Assembly: GCA_018262715.1 (NCBI GenBank) | Contig: JADFDS010000002.1 | Span: 41,127 to 105,126 of the forward strand | Length of the DNA stretch: 64,000 nt | DNA from: Bacteroidota bacterium | GTDB lineage: Bacteria; Bacteroidota; Bacteroidia; Bacteroidales; VadinHA17 | Direction: 5' to 3' | Shown: positions 18,836 through 28,761 of the stretch, piece after piece | Position numbering within the stretch: position 1 is the stretch's first letter | How the letters are laid out: each line of letters starts with the position of its first letter | Made by a program: the position numbers and the translations under genes | Notes under the pieces: generated by a model | The model's input: only the letters and a program-made list of their open reading frames with translations | What the model was told of the DNA's origin: nothing | Databases searched by the model: none

Positions 18836-20533
18836 CTAATATCCCGTGTTCTGTGTCAGGTTTGAGTTGGAATTCAGTGCATTCATCGGAATCGGGAACA
18901 GTTTGGTATGTCCGTCAGTTATGGCATCATGGTTGAACCAGTTCCTTGTTGAATAGGTTCCGAAGCGGATCATCTGTGTGCGACGCTGAGCTTCGCAGGC
19001 AAACTCCCAGCCCCACTCGTCATACAACCCTCCCAGGGTGACTGCCGCACCGTCACTTCCGCTCTGAATGAGAGGCTGCGAGTTCTCCAGATCTGGAAAG
19101 TCGGCCCAGGTCTTAACACCATCCTTGACATCTTTCCATTGCTGCAGGGTCAGTGAACCCCAGCCCAGTTTTCCGTATTTGATCTTTGTGTTCCCCTTGA
19201 GGTCAGCCAGGGTGATGGCCGGCGCCGGATCAACAGAACGCTGACGCACGGTATTGACCGCAATAACCGCATCGCCTTCATCCTGATTCATGCGAAGCAG
19301 GCACTCGGCTTTGGCCAGGTAAGCTTCAGCCAGGCGGAAATACGGAAAGTCATTGCTCCAGTAGAACTCAGTCTCCAGATCCTTCTCGAATTTATTGACC
19401 CTGTAGCCGAAATCAATGTTTGTCATTGATTCGCCGGCATCATTCTTGCAGGTGAGTGAAGGGAGATAATTGAGACAGGTCCAGACCACTGTATTGGGGT
19501 CATCCTTCTCCATCTGCGGACCTATCATCCAGGTCTTTTCCAGGCGGGGATCACCTTCAGCATAACTCTTGATAAACTGGGGGTTGGCGCAGCTTCCGCC
19601 CCATGTCTGATAGTCCCATCCGAAATGGTTCCTTGCGATGGGAGGATACCATTTTGCGCTCTGGCAGAAAGTCCTGGAATAATATTTTCCGTCATATGGA
19701 ACTGCAAAGATCACCTCGGGATTGGAGGGTCCGAGCTCTACCTTGAAGTTATCAGAGTAGTCAGCAGCCAGGCTGTAAACACCGGAATTGATAATCTCAT
19801 TGGCATAATCCAGTGCCTTCCCCCATTGAGGGGTGCCTGTATAGACCTCTGCGTTCAGGTAAACGCGCATCAGTGCCATCATCACACCCCAGTGATTAAG
19901 ACGTCCGTATGACAGCACATCGGCAGTCTTGCTCAATCGCCCTGCTGTAAGTATTTCAGTGAATTCGGTCACCACAAAGTCATAAACCTGCTGACGGGTA
20001 GCCTGAACAGGCAGTTCAGCAGAGAAGGTGGTCACAATAGGCACATTGCCATGAGTGTCAAGCAGTATGGAATACCAGAGTGCGCGCACTGCCCGCAGTT
20101 CATCTACAGTTGCAGCCTTCAGCTCCTCATCCATCTCATACTTGCCTGCCTCTATCTCGTCCTTGACGCTGTTGGCCCTGTTGATTCCGAAGAAGCATGT
20201 TTCATATACATTCTGCGACTGCCACGCCTCGGGAGTCCAGGTGTGCTTGTGCATGCGCTGGTAAGTACCACCGTCATCCCATCCGTTCGGGCGAACCGGG
20301 GTGATGATGATATCTCCGGGTTCCTCCTGGCAATCAAACAGACCCTGCCAGTCCATGATGAACTGAAGGGGTACGTAAGCACCTCCCATCAGGGCAACAA
20401 TATCTTCCTGTGATGCGGTGAATGACTCCTCGGTAATCTCGGAGTAAACCTCTTCATCCAGATTGAAGCAGCCTGTGCAGCAGAACACTGCTGCTGCTGC
20501 CATAATCAATAATCCTATCTTAAATTTTTTCAT
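18836..20533 (-). CDS. susD: SusD/RagB-family glycan-binding lipoprotein
   Basis: 565 residues. The lipoprotein signal 'MKKFKIGLLIMAAAAVFCCTGC' has the lipobox at 'CTGC', then the SusD start 'NLDEEVYSEITEESF'. Later family text includes 'AEVYTGTPQWGKALDYANEI' (SusD TPR-like helices), 'FPYFRLAEAYLAKAECLLR', and the end 'LFPIPMNALNSNSNLTQNTGY', typical of the family C-terminus. It sits on the outer face of the outer membrane as a lid on SusC and binds the glycan. It is the last gene of the GH127-susC-susD operon, 13 bases after susC. The specific ligand cannot be read from the sequence; GH127 upstream suggests an arabinofuranose-containing glycan. Confidence 0.96.
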   Translation of the reverse strand: MKKFKIGLLIMAAAAVFCCTGCFNLDEEVYSEITEESFTASQEDIVALMGGAYVPLQFIMDWQGLFDCQEEPGDIIITPVRPNGWDDGGTYQRMHKHTWTPEAWQSQNVYETCFFGINRANSVKDEIEAGKYEMDEELKAATVDELRAVRALWYSILLDTHGNVPIVTTFSAELPVQATRQQVYDFVVTEFTEILTAGRLSKTADVLSYGRLNHWGVMMALMRVYLNAEVYTGTPQWGKALDYANEIINSGVYSLAADYSDNFKVELGPSNPEVIFAVPYDGKYYSRTFCQSAKWYPPIARNHFGWDYQTWGGSCANPQFIKSYAEGDPRLEKTWMIGPQMEKDDPNTVVWTCLNYLPSLTCKNDAGESMTNIDFGYRVNKFEKDLETEFYWSNDFPYFRLAEAYLAKAECLLRMNQDEGDAVIAVNTVRQRSVDPAPAITLADLKGNTKIKYGKLGWGSLTLQQWKDVKDGVKTWADFPDLENSQPLIQSGSDGAAVTLGGLYDEWGWEFACEAQRRTQMIRFGTYSTRNWFNHDAITDGHTKLFPIPMNALNSNSNLTQNTGY

Positions 20534-20546
20534 ATTGCGGTCAGTT

Positions 20547-23500
20547 TTAGAAAGTCATGTTCACACCGAACGTAAATGAGCGTACGGTAGGATATTTATC
20601 ACGTTCATCCGTCCCGGGGTCAATTGATCCGCCCGATCCGTAAGTCATCCTGACCTCGGGATCAAGACCGGTGTAACCGGTAAAGGTTGCAACATTGAAA
20701 ACAGAGGCATATACCCTGAGGTTCTGTATGTTCTTGATATCCGCCATATTAAAGGTATATCCAATGGTGAGGTTGTCAACCTTCCAGTAGTCGCCGTTCT
20801 CGACATAATAGCTCAGGTAACGTTGTGAGTCACTTATTGTGGTTTTTTCACCTGTCTTCTGCCCGGTACGAGGATCAACGATATCGATCTCGTCAAAAGC
20901 GCTGTTCAGCATATTATACTGGATATTGGGGTTGCCATAGAACATCTTCTGATAGTTCAGTATCTGGAATGCAAATGCACCTCTCATGCTGACGGCCAGG
21001 TCAAGACCCTTGTACCGGAAGTTGTTGTTCCAGTTGAGGAAGTACTTCGGAACACCGTTCCCGAGAATCTGCCAGTCTTCTGAGCCGGCATTCTCAGCCA
21101 GGTCATAATACTTGCTTACCGGAACGCCATCTTCATAGTTATAGCGCTCAACCAGCCAGTAACCTCCGGCATTGAGGCCGACTGACCTCAGGCCGTAGAA
21201 GTTGCCAAGAGCCCAGCCTTCCTTTACTCGGTGGGTTGAGGTCTGGATTGGCTCACCTGTGTAACCTGTATCGAAGTAGTCAGTGGTAAGCTGGAACTCA
21301 TCATTCTGAAGTGAAAGAAGTTCGTTCTTGTTCGATGAGTATGTCAGGCTGGTATTCCAGTTGAAGTCAGCAGTCTGAACCGGTACTGCATTCAGCATAA
21401 CCTCAATACCACGGTTACGTATCTCACACACGTTGGCATAAATATACCTGTACTGGTAGGGCGGAGAAGGCACTTCATAATTGTAAAGACCGTCCTTGGT
21501 GTCTCGCTGATACACATCCACCGAGCCGTTCAGCCTGCTGTTAAACACGCTGAAGTCAAATCCTACGTTGTACTCATTCTTCTTTTCCCAGCGCAGGTTG
21601 GGGTTCGCGTTGCGAACAGGTTCCAGCGTCTGGATGTAATTGCCGTTATAGAAAAAATACTGACTGTAGTCAAGTGATGCCAGTGATTCATAGTTTGAGG
21701 ATGCATCAATACCGGTTATACCGAAGCCTGCACGCAGCTTGAGGTTGTCAAGCCAGGTCACATCGCTCATGAAGTCCTCGTTATTTATACGCCAGCCCAC
21801 TGAAATGCCGGGGAAATTACCCCATTTGTTATTGGCGCCGAACTTTGACGAACCCTCCCTGCGGAATGATGCCATTAACAGGTAACGGTCATCATAGTTA
21901 TAGGTAGCACGGGTAAATAACCCGATGAGTTTTGTATTCGACTTGGACGATGAAACCGAGGCAAGACCTTCCTTTATTCCAAGGCCACGGCCAAGAGAGT
22001 TGTATGTATAACTGTCACTCGGGAAATTCTTGTTTGAAGCTCCGAAACTTTCCCATGTGCTGTTCTCATAGTTGTAACCTACAATTGCCGTGATATGATG
22101 GTTTCCGCCCAGGGTCCTGTTCCAGTTGGCGCTGAGCTCTGCCATATCATAGAGGAAATCTGAGGTATACCGTGAGGCATAGCCATTGTCACCGCCCTCG
22201 GTGTTGCTCACATCCTTCTTTGTGTAGTAGTAGCCCGAAAGATAGCCCTGACCCTTGCGCGTATACATAGCCTTGAATGTAAGAGCATCTGTAGGCTTGA
22301 ACTCAAGTCCACCGGTGGCACGCAGGTTGCGTGAACGGGTCATCCCTATGCGCTCATTCAGATATGAAACAGGGTTGTCATAGAAATAGACTTTCCTTTC
22401 AACATAATTGCCGTCTTCATCATATACAGGCTGGGTAGGATTCTGAATACAGGCCATGCGGTAGATGTAATCGTAATTGTTGGGCATGTCTGTCTTCTCC
22501 TCATTGGCAATCATGGAAAAACTGGCGCTGAGTTTGTTATCAAACATCGAATGGGCAATCTGCAGGCGGGCACGGATGTTGTCAGCGCCTGAGGTTTTCA
22601 TTGTGCCCTGCTTCTGATCATATGTCAGTGTGGCCAGGTATCCTGTCTGGGTTGAACCTCCTCTGAGTGTAAGGTTATGCACATGCGAGATTGCGTTTCG
22701 GCTGATCTCGTCAAGCCAGTTAACGTCAGAGCCGAAATCGGCCTCGTTCGCTCCTGACCATGATTTGCCCTCAGCCCATTTTTCGCGCAGTTCAGTGGCA
22801 TTCAGGAAATCAGGCCTCTTAAGCCATGATGATGCAGAGACATAGCCGCTGTATTCAATAGTGGGAGCCATATCCTTCTGTAGTCCCTTGGTAGTTATGA
22901 TGATCACACCATTGGTGCCGCGGGTACCGTAAATAGCCGTTGAAGACCCGTCCTTCAGAACGTCGATTGAGACAATATCTTCAGGAGCAACTGTACTGAA
23001 TGAACCGGGAACGCCATCGACCAGGATCAGCGGATCGGTTGATCCGGTGATTGTTGAGAAACCACGAAGAAGCACCGATGTTGATGCGGTAGGGTTACCT
23101 GACGGAAGGCTTATCTGGAGACCGGCCACCTTGCCCTGAACGAGCTGCCCGGCATCGAGGATTGCTCCTTTGTTGAAGGCTTCTGTCTTCACACTGGCCA
23201 CGGAACTAGTCACATCAGCCCTTTTCTGGGTACCGTAACCTATGACGACCACCTCATCCAGGACAGACACATTCTCCTTAAGAACCACACGGAAATCCCT
23301 TGTGCTGCCAACGGTTAACTCCTGTGACAGATAACCGAGGAAAGAGACAACTATCACTGATTCAGGTCCGCTGACCTCAAGGGTAAAGCGGCCGTCAAGA
23401 CCTGTGGCTGTCCCGTTCACCGTTCCTTTTTCAATGACATTCGCACTGATTACCGGTTCCCCGGCTTCGTCAATGACAATACCGGTAATTCTGACAGCCG

Positions 23501-23639
23501 GCGCCATTGCTCCGCCTTGCCCTGCACTGGCATTACCCCCGGTACAGATGAACAGGAGAAAACAGAGAACCACACTGAGCAGTCTTATGCCGGTTTTCTC
23601 TTTTTTGATTTGAAGGAATACATTCATATTTCTAAACAT
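20547..23639 (-). CDS. susC: SusC/RagA-family TonB-dependent outer-membrane transporter
   Basis: 1030 residues. After a signal peptide (about 15-40), a carboxypeptidase-regulatory-like domain (about 50-122, 'ITGIVIDEAGEPVISANVIE') leads to the TonB-box region 'VLDEVVVIGYGTQKRADVTS'. A plug with the SusC hallmark 'DVLKDGSSTAIYGTRGTNGV' precedes a 22-strand-type barrel ending 'RSFTFGVNMTF'. It imports oligosaccharides captured by SusD, powered by TonB. The first ATG (23639) and a second one 12 bases in (23627) are both possible starts; both precede the signal peptide. It lies 30 bases after the GH127 gene. There is no extra anti-sigma (STN) domain, in keeping with control by the hybrid regulator. 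Confidence 0.97.
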   Translation of the reverse strand: MFRNMNVFLQIKKEKTGIRLLSVVLCFLLFICTGGNASAGQGGAMAPAVRITGIVIDEAGEPVISANVIEKGTVNGTATGLDGRFTLEVSGPESVIVVSFLGYLSQELTVGSTRDFRVVLKENVSVLDEVVVIGYGTQKRADVTSSVASVKTEAFNKGAILDAGQLVQGKVAGLQISLPSGNPTASTSVLLRGFSTITGSTDPLILVDGVPGSFSTVAPEDIVSIDVLKDGSSTAIYGTRGTNGVIIITTKGLQKDMAPTIEYSGYVSASSWLKRPDFLNATELREKWAEGKSWSGANEADFGSDVNWLDEISRNAISHVHNLTLRGGSTQTGYLATLTYDQKQGTMKTSGADNIRARLQIAHSMFDNKLSASFSMIANEEKTDMPNNYDYIYRMACIQNPTQPVYDEDGNYVERKVYFYDNPVSYLNERIGMTRSRNLRATGGLEFKPTDALTFKAMYTRKGQGYLSGYYYTKKDVSNTEGGDNGYASRYTSDFLYDMAELSANWNRTLGGNHHITAIVGYNYENSTWESFGASNKNFPSDSYTYNSLGRGLGIKEGLASVSSSKSNTKLIGLFTRATYNYDDRYLLMASFRREGSSKFGANNKWGNFPGISVGWRINNEDFMSDVTWLDNLKLRAGFGITGIDASSNYESLASLDYSQYFFYNGNYIQTLEPVRNANPNLRWEKKNEYNVGFDFSVFNSRLNGSVDVYQRDTKDGLYNYEVPSPPYQYRYIYANVCEIRNRGIEVMLNAVPVQTADFNWNTSLTYSSNKNELLSLQNDEFQLTTDYFDTGYTGEPIQTSTHRVKEGWALGNFYGLRSVGLNAGGYWLVERYNYEDGVPVSKYYDLAENAGSEDWQILGNGVPKYFLNWNNNFRYKGLDLAVSMRGAFAFQILNYQKMFYGNPNIQYNMLNSAFDEIDIVDPRTGQKTGEKTTISDSQRYLSYYVENGDYWKVDNLTIGYTFNMADIKNIQNLRVYASVFNVATFTGYTGLDPEVRMTYGSGGSIDPGTDERDKYPTVRSFTFGVNMTF

Positions 23640-23669
23640 TTATAGGTTATATTATTAAGGTTTCAATGA

Positions 23670-26141
23670 TTATTGCACTTTCCATTCAATGATACCTCCT
23701 GAAGCCCCTTTCTGCGGCCGGGCAGTTATTTTCAGACCCCGGGTATTCACGGGACTGAACTTCAACGTGTTATACCTGTCCTTCTCAACTGTATAATCTC
23801 CCCTTTTGTCTACCGGAAGCCACTGGTCGCTGTCAGACAGGTAAAAGAGTTCCCAGGATTGCGGAACACGGTAGTTTACGTCATAATGATCAAAATCAAG
23901 CCAGTATACCTGCACTTCTGAAACTGTCTCCGGCTTCTCAAAAAGGTAAGCCACGTTTTCATCCTCGCCCCTGTTGCCAAACCAGCAATAATATGGTTTG
24001 CCGATATCAGATGAGCCGGAGGGCTCCCACTGGTCATTCACACCCCAGACGGGTATCCCGGGAATATCAGCCTCTCCGCTCCGGTACAGGGCCGGACTGT
24101 TAAAGCCGGGCCATCCGTTCGGCTCTCCGGTAAGCTTAATGGCATATGCCTTTGAGGCAATGGTAGGGACAGGCCGGGGATGTGCCCCGTCAGCGCCGGT
24201 GGGAATCCACACTGCCATCCGGCCGGCACCCCTGTTGCACCAGGTGGAATAAGGAATGGCAGTGCAGGTGCTTTCGGTAACTCTACCTTCTGTATCAACC
24301 TGCGCTGCCGGCCCTTCCAACTTAACAACCCCATTCAATAAATCTTTGTCATAAACTGCTTCAAAAACAGCGTCTGCCGGAATGAACTTGTTGAATACCT
24401 CGCCGTCAGGCTGATCGCAGCCTTCCAGGCAATAGACAACAGGCCCCCTTTCAATTGCCAGCTTGCCGGCATCTGCCTTTACCCTGTCATTGGCTCTGAC
24501 CCGGCGTACCTCCATTGGCAGCACCAGTTCAACAACATCATTGGAAGACCAGGTTCTGTCTATATTAATGTATCCGTCCTTCCCCCTTCCCCTGATTTTT
24601 TTTCCATTGATACTTATTGTTACTGGTGTCGCCTTGGAAGTATAGGTATAAAGATCCGTTCCCGCAGGTCTGTCTCCGGCCCACCCGGGAATGCGGAATT
24701 TAATGCTGAATCTTGAGGTTTTGTCAGGGCTGACTGTGATGGCAATCCTTCCATCCCAAGGGTATTCAGTTGTCTGCACAATGGAAGTCCTGTTTCCGGG
24801 TGTCTCTATTATTGCACGGCCGGCGGCATACATATTTACATATATGTCTTCGCCCTGCAGGGCATACATATAACCCGGCACTGATGCCATGAAGCGGGTT
24901 ACGTTACCGGGGCAACATGCACACCCGAACCAGGGCTGCCGCTCATGCTGCCCCATTGACTCCAGCGGGTTATCATAAAAGAAACGGTCTCCGCTGAGCG
25001 AAACCCCGGAAATGACACCGTTGTACATGGCCCTCTCATACACATCGGCATACTTTGCCTCTCCGGTGGCAAGAAACATCCTGTAATTCCAGTATACATT
25101 GGCAATTGAGGCGCAGGTCTCGCAGTAATTTTCCATGTTATGGAGCTCATAGTCCGGACCGAATCCTTCGCCCTGCGGGCGTGAACCTATGCCTCCGGTA
25201 ATATAGAGCTTTCTGCCTGCCATGTTCTCCCATATCCGTTTGATGGCCGTGAAGTAGTCTTTGTCACCTGTCAGTGAAGCCACATCAGCTACTCCGGAAT
25301 AGAGGTAACCGGCACGAACGGCATGCCCCACAATCTCCTCCTGCTCAAGAATGGGCATATGATCCTGGCTGTATTCGCTAAGGGCATGTCCGTCAGTCCC
25401 GCGGCCGGTCTCTTCAACGAAATACTTTGCCAGGTCAAGGTATTTCTGTTCACCGGTGACCTTGTACAACTTACAAAGGGCCATCTCCACTATGGGGTGG
25501 CCGGAGGGGACATGCTTCTGCCCCTCACCCGGGCCGAACACCTCGCAGATAAGGTCAGCATTCTTCAGTGCCACATCAAGGAAGGTTCGTTTACCTGTAG
25601 ACTGGTAATGCGCAATTGCTGCCTCATACATGTGACCTGAATTATACAGCTCATGACTGTTGATTCTTTCCCATTTTGAAGAACCCCACCAACCCGACAG
25701 CCGTTCACATTTATTGGTGACACACGTGGTGAGATAGCCGTCAGGCTCCTGCGCTGCGGCTATGAGGCCGATGACGCTGTCAAGGTAATGGTCAAGAAGG
25801 GGATCATAATGTGCAGCCAGCGAATATGAGGCTCCTTCAATTATTTTGTACGGATCAGTGTCATCAAAGGAAAAATCGCCTTTATGCTCTCCCTCGATAA
25901 GCCCTGCAGCCAGGGCGAAATTGTCAAACCTGCCGTTCACTTCACACTGACGAAATGCCGAGGGAATGCTCACCGTGCGATTGATCTCTATCCTGGGAGC
26001 CCAGAATGAATCTGACAGACGTACCCTGGTAAACGGTACTTCCGTTATCGGCTGACTGTTGTTCTCTGAGCCGCATGAACACAGCAACAGCAGCACAGCC
26101 ATCAAAGGATAAGTAAATAGATTGACCAGTTTGAAATGCAT
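23670..26141 (-). CDS. GH127 beta-L-arabinofuranosidase, lipoprotein
   Basis: 823 residues from the ATG at 26141, which lies about 24 bases after the predicted transcription start; an in-frame ATG at 26186 lies upstream of that promoter and is rejected. A lipoprotein signal ends 'LLLLCSCGSEN'. The GH127 (former DUF1680) core follows: 'VRLSDSFWAPRIEINR', an (alpha/alpha)6 barrel with 'NMENYCETCASIANVYWN' near 340, and the zinc-Cys motif 'WFGCACCPGN' near 405. The latter corresponds to the nucleophile and zinc cysteines of HypBA1. The last 130 residues form a beta-sandwich resembling a carbohydrate-binding F5/8 domain. GH127 enzymes release beta-L-arabinofuranose, for example from hydroxyproline-linked chains. 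It is first in its operon. Confidence 0.92.
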   Translation of the reverse strand: MHFKLVNLFTYPLMAVLLLLCSCGSENNSQPITEVPFTRVRLSDSFWAPRIEINRTVSIPSAFRQCEVNGRFDNFALAAGLIEGEHKGDFSFDDTDPYKIIEGASYSLAAHYDPLLDHYLDSVIGLIAAAQEPDGYLTTCVTNKCERLSGWWGSSKWERINSHELYNSGHMYEAAIAHYQSTGKRTFLDVALKNADLICEVFGPGEGQKHVPSGHPIVEMALCKLYKVTGEQKYLDLAKYFVEETGRGTDGHALSEYSQDHMPILEQEEIVGHAVRAGYLYSGVADVASLTGDKDYFTAIKRIWENMAGRKLYITGGIGSRPQGEGFGPDYELHNMENYCETCASIANVYWNYRMFLATGEAKYADVYERAMYNGVISGVSLSGDRFFYDNPLESMGQHERQPWFGCACCPGNVTRFMASVPGYMYALQGEDIYVNMYAAGRAIIETPGNRTSIVQTTEYPWDGRIAITVSPDKTSRFSIKFRIPGWAGDRPAGTDLYTYTSKATPVTISINGKKIRGRGKDGYINIDRTWSSNDVVELVLPMEVRRVRANDRVKADAGKLAIERGPVVYCLEGCDQPDGEVFNKFIPADAVFEAVYDKDLLNGVVKLEGPAAQVDTEGRVTESTCTAIPYSTWCNRGAGRMAVWIPTGADGAHPRPVPTIASKAYAIKLTGEPNGWPGFNSPALYRSGEADIPGIPVWGVNDQWEPSGSSDIGKPYYCWFGNRGEDENVAYLFEKPETVSEVQVYWLDFDHYDVNYRVPQSWELFYLSDSDQWLPVDKRGDYTVEKDRYNTLKFSPVNTRGLKITARPQKGASGGIIEWKVQ

Positions 26142-26170
26142 AGTATATAACGGAATGAATTGTAGCAACT

Positions 26171-26178
26171 CAAAGGTA
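26171..26178 (-). promoter_or_regulatory. Putative -7 box of the GH127-susC-susD operon
   Basis: TACCTTTG on the minus strand, a full match to TAnnTTTG, 30 bases before the ATG at 26141. A TTG exists upstream but at 24 bases, longer than usual; dependence on the AraC-type activator would explain a weak -33. Confidence 0.5.
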
Positions 26179-26253
26179 TGGAACAAGAGTAAGCCTCACT
26201 AGCAACATTGTCCTTAATGCTGACAATATCGTCCAATAATAAAGAAAAGCTTT

Positions 26254-26269
26254 CGTGCCCATTGGCACG
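26254..26269. promoter_or_regulatory. Perfect palindrome in the divergent PUL promoter region
   Basis: CGTGCC-CATT-GGCACG is a perfect 6-bp inverted repeat between the divergent GH127 and four-repeat lipoprotein genes, about 76 bases upstream of the GH127 -7 box. It is a candidate operator for the hybrid regulator or another dimeric regulator. AraC-type domains often prefer direct repeats, so the identity of the binder is open. Confidence 0.45.
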
Positions 26270-26321
26270 TACTTAGGGCATCTTAGTCCGGATTCACATT
26301 TGGATTATTGGTATAGTTTTT

Positions 26322-26347
26322 CGGACAATTGTTACCTGTCCGTTTTT
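26322..26347 (+). promoter_or_regulatory. Leader hairpin with T-run before the four-repeat lipoprotein gene
   Basis: CGGACA (26322-26327) and TGTCCG (26337-26342) pair around a 9-base loop and are followed by TTTTT (26343-26347). A near-consensus -7 box TAGTTTTT ends at 26321 and places transcription start inside or next to this hairpin. It could be an attenuator, a terminator for stray upstream transcripts, or a protein-binding palindrome. Confidence 0.4.
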
Positions 26348-26412
26348 AAAATAGGGCCTACTTTTATAACAATAAATCAACCGGCAAATAAAAGTTTAAT
26401 CCTAAATATTGA

Positions 26413-28698
26413 ATGATGAAAAAGATTTACGGAAATCTTCTGATTGTAATTATGATGTCATCTGCCCTGGCCGGCTGTATCAAGTATGATACGAACCCTG
26501 ATGTACCATGGGTTGAACCAAAGGCAGTGGACATGTCAGGAAGCGGTTCACTGAAGGTGGGATTCGGTGATGATGCACTGACCACAAACAGCACATACAC
26601 CTGGACCCTCAGCGAGACTACAATGCAGATTGATGTCACTGTTGACCTTGATCAGTATGTTAATGGTGACGATGTCATACCGGGGGGCGCCTATGAAATT
26701 GGAAACTTCATGTTGCCGACCGCTACGGTGAATGAGTTCGCCGGGATATTTGTCTCGGAACTTGATGAGACAACCTTCTATGCAATTGAACCTGACGAAA
26801 CCGTGGTTGAGGAGATGACTTCCTACAAGCCCGGCATGTGGGTTGACGGTGAAGGTTATTCCGGAGGCTGGTCAACCAGCGCCATGTTCTGGCAATGGTA
26901 TATATGGGAAGGCAAACTCGACAAGGATGGCGACGAGATCGGCTATGACTACAGTTCCGAAGATTATGGAAACACCACAGGCCTGTTGGTTATCGGAAGC
27001 AACCCGGCAAATGTGGCAGCCCAGGCCGGGAAAACAGTTACTTCCAAGGCAAAGATCGTAGCCGGAGATGTTACCTATGACTGGATTGTCAATGTCACTT
27101 TTGCCGGTGAAATATCACAGAAGCTGGAGTATGAAGGAATGCTGGTTCGCGGAATGGGTGAAACAGCCGTGGAGACAGGAAGCTCCTATGAGATGGTTGC
27201 CGATGAGAACGGCATAGAACTGACCTTCGAGGTAAACCTCCAGGAATTTATCGACAGTGAAGACTGGCAGATAGGAGGATTTAAAGCCGACCTGGCTGCA
27301 ATAAATGAATACTTTGGATCCGACTTCGAGAAAACAACTATCACAAACTTCTATCCCGTTGAGCCGGACGGAACCGCCGGAACAGCCTGGACATCATATG
27401 CTCCGGGTCAGTGGGTGAAGGCAGACGGAACAGCCACAGATTACTCAGGAGGTGCAATGTACTGGCAGTGGTACCTGTATGAAGCAACTGACTATGACTA
27501 TGATCTTGAGGGCAATGAAGGGTACTTCCTCCTGGGAGCCAATCCGGGCAACGCAGCATCCCTTTCAGGCGAATCAGTTGTTTCCCTGGGTAAGTTTGTT
27601 GTTGGTGATAAAACATACAACCTTAAGGTTACGGTGAATTACGGTGAGGGTGCAGTGCCCGCGGAAAACTTCCCCGATGTGCCTCTCACAGGTGCCGGCT
27701 ATCCTCTGCCATACAGCGCAGGTGTGTCAGGAGACAACCAGTTCAGCTGGTACACTGATGAAGATGGTGTCTATATCTTCGCCGATATATATACCCCGAA
27801 AGTTATAGAAGACGGCGCATGGGAGGTCATGGGCTTCGTTATCAACCCGGAGGAGCTGCAGACAGCCTTTGGCATTGAAGCAGGCAGCTGGGAAATCTCT
27901 ACTTTCTATCCTGTTGAACCGGATGGCACCGCCGGGACAGCCTGGTCATCATACGCTCCCGGTCAGTGGGTTGCAGCAGACGGCACGGCAGCCAACTGGA
28001 GCACCGGAGCAATGTTCTGGCAGTATCAGGTTGGCGGAACCTACTATGACGGGCACAGCACCGAGGGATTGCTGCTGATCGGTACCAATCCGGATAACAT
28101 TGCGGACCTGGGCGGTGAATCAGTTGTTTCAAAAGCCAAATTCTTCGGCAAGGACTGGATCGTGACAGTACGGTATCACAGCACCTACCCGACAAGCGGC
28201 TCAGGCAATGTGGGACCACATACCTATACATGGGCTCTGACCGAAACAGGAGTTAACATTGTTGCCAACTGCTCCGCCGCTCTTACCGATGAATCATGGA
28301 ACTGGTTCGGATTCCCGCTGAATGAGACCTATATAAACGATTACTACGGTATCAATATAGATGAGCTCTCAGGAACAATTGAATCAGGCCAGACTACCAA
28401 CGGCACCGATGGCTTCTATCCTGTCAGCTCAGAAGGAACGAGACTGGAAAAATGGACCAGCTATTCTCCGGGCATGTGGTTTGGCTCCGATGGCAATGCC
28501 TGGAACTGGGACTATAAGTCATGGGGAAATTTCTGGCAGTACTACGCAGTTACCACACATGATCACAATATTCCCAACCTTATGCTCTTTGGAAACTTTG
28601 GTGACGTGACCTATAATGCTCCAGGCACATCAGGTACCTCCAGGGCTATCCTGAATGGTACACTGCAATGGAATGTTACCATTAATATAATTGACTGA
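26413..28698 (+). CDS. Four-repeat PUL lipoprotein, possible surface glycan-binding protein
   Basis: 761 residues. The lipoprotein signal ends 'SALAGC' near residue 21. The mature chain is four diverged copies of a domain of about 180 residues (about 45-230, 231-412, 413-591, 592-761). Each has the core 'FYPVEPDGT...W-S/T-SYAPGQWV', then 'GAMFWQWY' and 'LLLIG-NP-N' followed by 'ESVVSKAKF'. The fourth is the most diverged. The aromatic-rich repeats and position beside susCD suggest an extracellular sugar-binding protein, the SusE/F or SGBP role. The domain resembles the Bacteroidota DUF4859 group, but I could not verify this. It is divergent from the GH127 operon. Confidence 0.8.
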   Translation: MMKKIYGNLLIVIMMSSALAGCIKYDTNPDVPWVEPKAVDMSGSGSLKVGFGDDALTTNSTYTWTLSETTMQIDVTVDLDQYVNGDDVIPGGAYEIGNFMLPTATVNEFAGIFVSELDETTFYAIEPDETVVEEMTSYKPGMWVDGEGYSGGWSTSAMFWQWYIWEGKLDKDGDEIGYDYSSEDYGNTTGLLVIGSNPANVAAQAGKTVTSKAKIVAGDVTYDWIVNVTFAGEISQKLEYEGMLVRGMGETAVETGSSYEMVADENGIELTFEVNLQEFIDSEDWQIGGFKADLAAINEYFGSDFEKTTITNFYPVEPDGTAGTAWTSYAPGQWVKADGTATDYSGGAMYWQWYLYEATDYDYDLEGNEGYFLLGANPGNAASLSGESVVSLGKFVVGDKTYNLKVTVNYGEGAVPAENFPDVPLTGAGYPLPYSAGVSGDNQFSWYTDEDGVYIFADIYTPKVIEDGAWEVMGFVINPEELQTAFGIEAGSWEISTFYPVEPDGTAGTAWSSYAPGQWVAADGTAANWSTGAMFWQYQVGGTYYDGHSTEGLLLIGTNPDNIADLGGESVVSKAKFFGKDWIVTVRYHSTYPTSGSGNVGPHTYTWALTETGVNIVANCSAALTDESWNWFGFPLNETYINDYYGINIDELSGTIESGQTTNGTDGFYPVSSEGTRLEKWTSYSPGMWFGSDGNAWNWDYKSWGNFWQYYAVTTHDHNIPNLMLFGNFGDVTYNAPGTSGTSRAILNGTLQWNVTINIID

Positions 28699-28717
28699 AA
28701 TCATTAAAATCAATTCC

Positions 28718-28748
28718 GAGCTTACCGGTTACGGCCGGTAAGCTCTTT
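28718..28748 (+). terminator. Intrinsic terminator or attenuator between the two plus-strand PUL genes
   Basis: A perfect 11-bp stem, GAGCTTACCGG with CCGGTAAGCTC, and a 6-base loop are followed by TTT. It lies 20 bases after one stop and 13 bases before the next ATG, so partial read-through would lower expression of the zincin gene relative to the repeat lipoprotein. Confidence 0.7.
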
Positions 28749-28761
28749 CTATTCATTGCTT

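Noticed and set aside
26142..26186. Upstream ATG for the GH127 gene
   Set aside because: It precedes the likely transcription start and would bury the lipoprotein signal behind 15 extra residues.
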